From Mucilaginibacter sp. dw_454 (GTDB taxonomy: Bacteria > Bacteroidota > Bacteroidia > Sphingobacteriales > Sphingobacteriaceae): 64,000 nucleotides of DNA. The notes beneath the pieces were generated by a model. It was not told the origin of the DNA and did not search any database. It was given only the letters and a program-made list of their open reading frames with translations. This document shows, piece by piece, positions 61,130 to 64,000 of this stretch. Within the stretch, counting starts at the first letter, position 1; each line of letters begins with the position of its first letter. The DNA is taken from assembly GCF_018449775.1 (NCBI RefSeq), contig NZ_JAAVVB010000004.1:356984-420983 (forward strand), read 5' to 3'. A program made the translations under genes and the position numbers.

Positions 61130-62446
61130 TTAGTAACGGTAATACTCCGGTTTAAACGGACCATCAACAGTCACGCCGATGTATTCAGCCTGATCCTGGT
61201 CAAGTACTTCCAGTTCAACACCAATTTTAGCCAGGTGTAAACGGGCAACTTTTTCGTCCAGGTGTTTAGGTAAAGTGTAAACCAGGTTTTCGTAAGCACC
61301 GGCGTTTGTCCAAAGCTCTAATTGAGCTAAAGTTTGGTTGGTGAACGAGTTACTCATTACAAAGCTAGGGTGGCCGGTGGCACAACCTAAGTTAACCAAA
61401 CGGCCCTCGGCCAAAACAATAACGTCGCTACCATTAATGGTATATTTATCAACCTGTGGCTTGATCTCGATTTTGGTGTTGCCGTAAGCGCCGTTTAACC
61501 AGGCCATGTCAATCTCATTATCAAAGTGACCGATGTTACAAACAATAGCTTTATCTTTCAACGCGCGGAAATGCTCTTCGCGTACAATGTTCATGTTACC
61601 GGTAGCAGTAACTACAATGTCAGCCTCTGCAATTGCAGTGCTTAATTTTTTAACTTCAAAGCCTTCCATAGCTGCTTGTAATGCGCAAATAGGGTCAATT
61701 TCGGTAACAATAACACGGACACCTGCATTACGCAATGAGTCAGCAGAACCTTTACCTACGTCGCCATAACCACAAACAACACCAACTTTACCGGCCATCA
61801 TCACATCAGTAGCACGACGGATCGCGTCAACCAATGATTCGCGGCAACCGTATTTGTTGTCGAATTTTGATTTGGTTACAGAGTCATTAATATTAATTGC
61901 CGGGATAGGCAATGTACCTGCTTTAACGCGCTCATATAAGCGGTGTACGCCGGTGGTAGTTTCTTCTGATAAACCTTTGATGTTAGCAACCAGCTCAGGA
62001 TAACGATCAAATACCATGTTGGTTAAATCACCACCATCGTCCAGGATCATGTTTAATGGCTGGCGGTCCTCGCCAAAGAATAATGTTTGTTCAATGCACC
62101 AATCAAAATCAACTTCGTTTAAACCTTTCCAGGCGTAAACAGAGATACCGGCAGCAGCAATAGCCGCAGCAGCATGATCTTGAGTTGAAAAAATGTTACA
62201 TGATGACCAGGTAACTTCGGCACCCAACTCAACCAATGTTTCAATTAACACGGCGGTTTGGATGGTCATGTGCAGGCAGCCTGCAATGCGCGCACCTTTT
62301 AATGGTTTTGAAGCGCCAAACTCGTGGCGCAGAGCCATAAGGCCCGGCATTTCTGCTTCTGCTAAACCAATTTCTTTACGGCCCCATTCGGCTAAAGAAA
62401 TGTCTTTTACTTTGTACTTGGTGTAAGCGGTCTCTACTGATGACAT
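61130..62446 (-). CDS. ahcY: Adenosylhomocysteinase
   Basis: A 438-residue NAD-dependent enzyme that splits S-adenosylhomocysteine into homocysteine and adenosine, clearing the product of SAM-dependent methylation. The NAD motif [17 protein letters not shown] is central. Substrate-domain segments such as [34 protein letters not shown] and [21 protein letters not shown] are conserved, and the C-terminal FKPEYYRY with lysine and tyrosine is complete. The ATG at 62446 is chosen over a non-family extension to 62482, and a -7 box follows upstream. Confidence 0.97.
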   Translation of the reverse strand: MSSVETAYTKYKVKDISLAEWGRKEIGLAEAEMPGLMALRHEFGASKPLKGARIAGCLHMTIQTAVLIETLVELGAEVTWSSCNIFSTQDHAAAAIAAAGISVYAWKGLNEVDFDWCIEQTLFFGEDRQPLNMILDDGGDLTNMVFDRYPELVANIKGLSEETTTGVHRLYERVKAGTLPIPAININDSVTKSKFDNKYGCRESLVDAIRRATDVMMAGKVGVVCGYGDVGKGSADSLRNAGVRVIVTEIDPICALQAAMEGFEVKKLSTAIAEADIVVTATGNMNIVREEHFRALKDKAIVCNIGHFDNEIDMAWLNGAYGNTKIEIKPQVDKYTINGSDVIVLAEGRLVNLGCATGHPSFVMSNSFTNQTLAQLELWTNAGAYENLVYTLPKHLDEKVARLHLAKIGVELEVLDQDQAEYIGVTVDGPFKPEYYRY

Positions 62447-62470
62447 AGCGTTTAATTTGTTTTTGAACGG

Positions 62471-62478
62471 CAAAATTA
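62471..62478 (-). promoter_or_regulatory. Putative ahcY -7 box
   Basis: TAATTTTG on the minus strand, a full TAnnTTTG match, 24 bases before the ATG at 62446. Confidence 0.45.
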
Positions 62479-62640
62479 ACACATTCTGCCGTCAAATCGA
62501 AATTGTAAAGCATTCGTTTGGTGATTATTGTGATTTTGCGATTTTATTTGGGGATAAGTATATGTGGCAGTTCTTTTTTCTGGGGCGATGACCTGCATGC
62601 CGGGTTTGAAGATGTTTTTTTGTGAGCGTCTTAATTATTA

Positions 62641-62741
62641 GGGCGTTCCCGCCTTTAGGCGGGCCGTGCTTTTCGCTCATACGCCGCAAGGCCTTAAGCG
62701 CTGGGCCGGTATCCGCTGCAATCACTAACGCGGGGGGACTC
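62641..62741 (-). repeat. R5 GC-rich element, copy C
   Basis: On the minus strand it reads GAGTCCCCCCGCGTTAGTGA, GCAGCGGATACCGGCCC, GGCGTATGAGCGAAAAGC, hairpin CCGCC-TAAA-GGCGG and GAACGCCC. It is the closest relative of copy A (29649). Confidence 0.75.
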
Positions 62742-62748
62742 GGCAAAA

Positions 62749-62832
62749 TGTTGGTGTTATCACCAACAAGTTTAATTGCAATGATTAGCCGCATTGCCCC
62801 CGCGCCGTTGTTGGTGATAACACCAACAACGG
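62749..62832. repeat. Pair of TTGGTG/CACCAA palindromes
   Basis: TGTTGGTG-TTAT-CACCAACA (62749-62768) and CCGTTGTTGGTG-ATAA-CACCAACAACGG (62805-62832). Each is a hairpin, and the two are inverted relative to one another, so the block can also form one larger cruciform. It directly flanks R5 copy C. Confidence 0.8.
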
Positions 62833-62863
62833 CTTAGAGATTGCTTCGTTCCTCGCATGACGT
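62832..62863. repeat. R1 half copy
   Basis: GAGATTGCTTCGTTCCTCGC-ATGACGT matches a right arm of R1 with one base missing in CGCAATGAC. No left arm is present. Confidence 0.55.
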
Positions 62864-62939
62864 TCTTTAGTTGAGTGTGGAATGACAAAGAAAAAACTAA
62901 TCTCTAACCTCCAATCACTAATCTCTAGTCTCTATTCCC

Positions 62940-62947
62940 TATCTTTG
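62940..62947 (+). promoter_or_regulatory. Putative -7 box next to the start codon
   Basis: TATCTTTG, a full TAnnTTTG match, 5 bases before the ATG at 62953. A leaderless or nearly leaderless mRNA is likely. Confidence 0.5.
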
Positions 62948-62952
62948 CCCCA

Positions 62953-63903
62953 ATGCAGTTAACAGACACATCAGCAAGTATTTGGGAGAAGGGGTATAAT
63001 AACTACGGGCCGTGGCTTAAAGAAAAGTACCCGGGGCACCGTGTGTTTAAGGTTATTGTTGATGGTAACTTTACCTGCCCTAACCGCGATGGCAGCAAGG
63101 GCTATGGTGGCTGCACCTATTGCAATGTCGACTCGTTTACGCCGTCGGTTAGTCGCAACGCTTCTAATTTGAAACAGCAGGTTATTGAGGGTATGGAACG
63201 CGCCCGCAAAGGCAACAAGGCCGATAAATTCATTATCTATTTTCAACCTAATACCAATACTTATGCGCCGGTACATTATTTAAAAATGATGTACGATGAA
63301 GCGCTGAGCTATTGCCCCGAGGATATTGTAGGCCTATCGGTAGGTACCCGCCCTGATTGTATCGACGCCGAAAAGATAGCCCTGCTGGAAAGCTATACCG
63401 ACCGTTTCGACGTGGACCTGGAAATGGGCATGGAAAGCATTTATAACGATACGCTGAACCAGATTAACCGTGGCTGTAGCCATGAAGATTTGCTGACTGC
63501 CCTGAAACTGGTAGAGAACAGCAAACTTGATATTTGCGTACACACCATCTTCGGTTTCCCCTGGGAAACTAAGGAAATGATGCTGAGATATGCTGATGAG
63601 ATTAACAAGCATCCGCAGATAAAATTTGTAAAATTCCATCACCTGCATATTGTTGAAGGCTCGGTAATGGGCGTAAAATACAAACGCGAACCCTTCAAGC
63701 TTTTTGAACTGGATGAGTACGCGCAATTTCTGTGCGAGTTGCTTCCGCTGGTGCGCCCTGATGTGGTTATCCAGCGTCTTTTCGGCCTGAGCGACCGTGA
63801 ATTGCTCATTGCACCAAACTGGGGTTTAAAAAAATCAGAGATCCAATATTACATCGACCAAAAAATATTGAATACCGGTGTAGTGCAGGGTAGCGCGTTG
63901 TAA
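62953..63903 (+). CDS. TIGR01212-type (YhcC-like) radical SAM protein
   Basis: A 316-residue radical SAM enzyme. The iron-sulfur cluster cysteines are in TCPNRDGSKGYGGCTYCN, spaced as in the TIGR01212/YhcC family rather than plain CxxxCxxC. Later segments IYFQPNTNTYAPV, GLSVGTRPDCI, DLEMGMESIYNDTLNQINRG and VHTIFGFPWET follow the barrel order of that family. The reaction and substrate are not established. It has a -7 box adjoining the start codon and stands alone. Confidence 0.92.
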   Translation: MQLTDTSASIWEKGYNNYGPWLKEKYPGHRVFKVIVDGNFTCPNRDGSKGYGGCTYCNVDSFTPSVSRNASNLKQQVIEGMERARKGNKADKFIIYFQPNTNTYAPVHYLKMMYDEALSYCPEDIVGLSVGTRPDCIDAEKIALLESYTDRFDVDLEMGMESIYNDTLNQINRGCSHEDLLTALKLVENSKLDICVHTIFGFPWETKEMMLRYADEINKHPQIKFVKFHHLHIVEGSVMGVKYKREPFKLFELDEYAQFLCELLPLVRPDVVIQRLFGLSDRELLIAPNWGLKKSEIQYYIDQKILNTGVVQGSAL

Positions 63904-63942
63904 TAATGTGCTCAAATTTTTCTCTTTTGATATAAAACAAAA

Positions 63943-64000
63943 TTGTCATATCGAGCATAGCGAGATATCTATACACGAACGCGTTACGGAGATCGTCACG
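63943..64000. repeat. Start of an R-type palindromic repeat, cut by the window
   Basis: TGTCATATCGAGCATAGCGAGATATCT begins like an R-type arm, and GAACGCG then GGAGATCGTCACG at the edge matches the R2 family in the opposite orientation. The remainder lies outside the window. Confidence 0.55.

Overview
The window looks like chromosomal DNA of a saprophytic Bacteroidota, most likely family Sphingobacteriaceae (Mucilaginibacter- or Pedobacter-like). The signs are large TonB-dependent receptors with carboxypeptidase-type N-terminal domains, many secreted glycoside hydrolases and lipoproteins, start codons mostly without Shine-Dalgarno sequences, and TAnnTTTG-type -7 promoter boxes close to start codons. 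The genus is an inference. I saw no rRNA, tRNA, CRISPR array, transposase or prophage gene.

Layout. (1) 1-5.4 kb, minus strand: a pentose-phosphate cluster read as ROK/polyphosphate-glucokinase-like kinase, transketolase, a secreted DUF3828-like protein, ribose-5-phosphate isomerase A and transaldolase (cut by the window edge). (2) 5.9-12.2 kb: Tat-exported Gfo/Idh/MocA oxidoreductase, GH35 beta-galactosidase, two related small secreted proteins and a Tat-exported sugar isomerase/epimerase. (3) 12.2-21.4 kb: SIMPL protein, GluQRS-like synthetase, collagen-like lipoprotein, retropepsin/PDZ protein, YihY/BrkB membrane protein, a histidine-phosphatase-fold protein without its catalytic residues, alanine dehydrogenase, TsaE and a PQQ sugar dehydrogenase. 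(4) 21.5-31.2 kb: Oar-like TonB receptor, GH76 lipoprotein, double-LamG lipoprotein and a clan GH-A glycosidase. (5) 31.4-37.1 kb: TonB receptor, beta-helix lipoprotein and MINPP-type phytase, a plausible organophosphate-use locus. (6) 37.1-49.6 kb: XRE regulator, GH27 alpha-galactosidase, RlmD-type methyltransferase, phosphoribosyltransferase, VOC protein, Tag, DNA polymerase I and a GH43-like protein. (7) 50-52.8 kb: overlapping glgA-glgC. (8) 52.9-64 kb: NmrA-like/HxlR divergent pair, GH38-like alpha-mannosidase, PQQ dehydrogenase-PKD-cytochrome c fusion, S-adenosylhomocysteinase and a YhcC-type radical SAM protein.

The glycosidases (GH35, GH76, GH27, GH43-like, GH38-like, clan A) with TonB receptors suggest scavenging of plant and fungal polysaccharides. 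Released sugars could enter the pentose-phosphate and glycogen pathways encoded here.

The intergenic spaces are unusually rich in structured repeats. There are several families of imperfect palindromes (R1 to R4 here), a roughly 100-bp GC-rich element in three copies (R5) whose hairpin keeps its stem but changes its loop, a four-unit tandem array, and one palindrome nested in another whose core is inverted relative to a second copy. These repeats, two symmetric divergent promoters, the catalytically altered phosphatase-like and GH38-like proteins, and the phytase locus are the main points for a second look.
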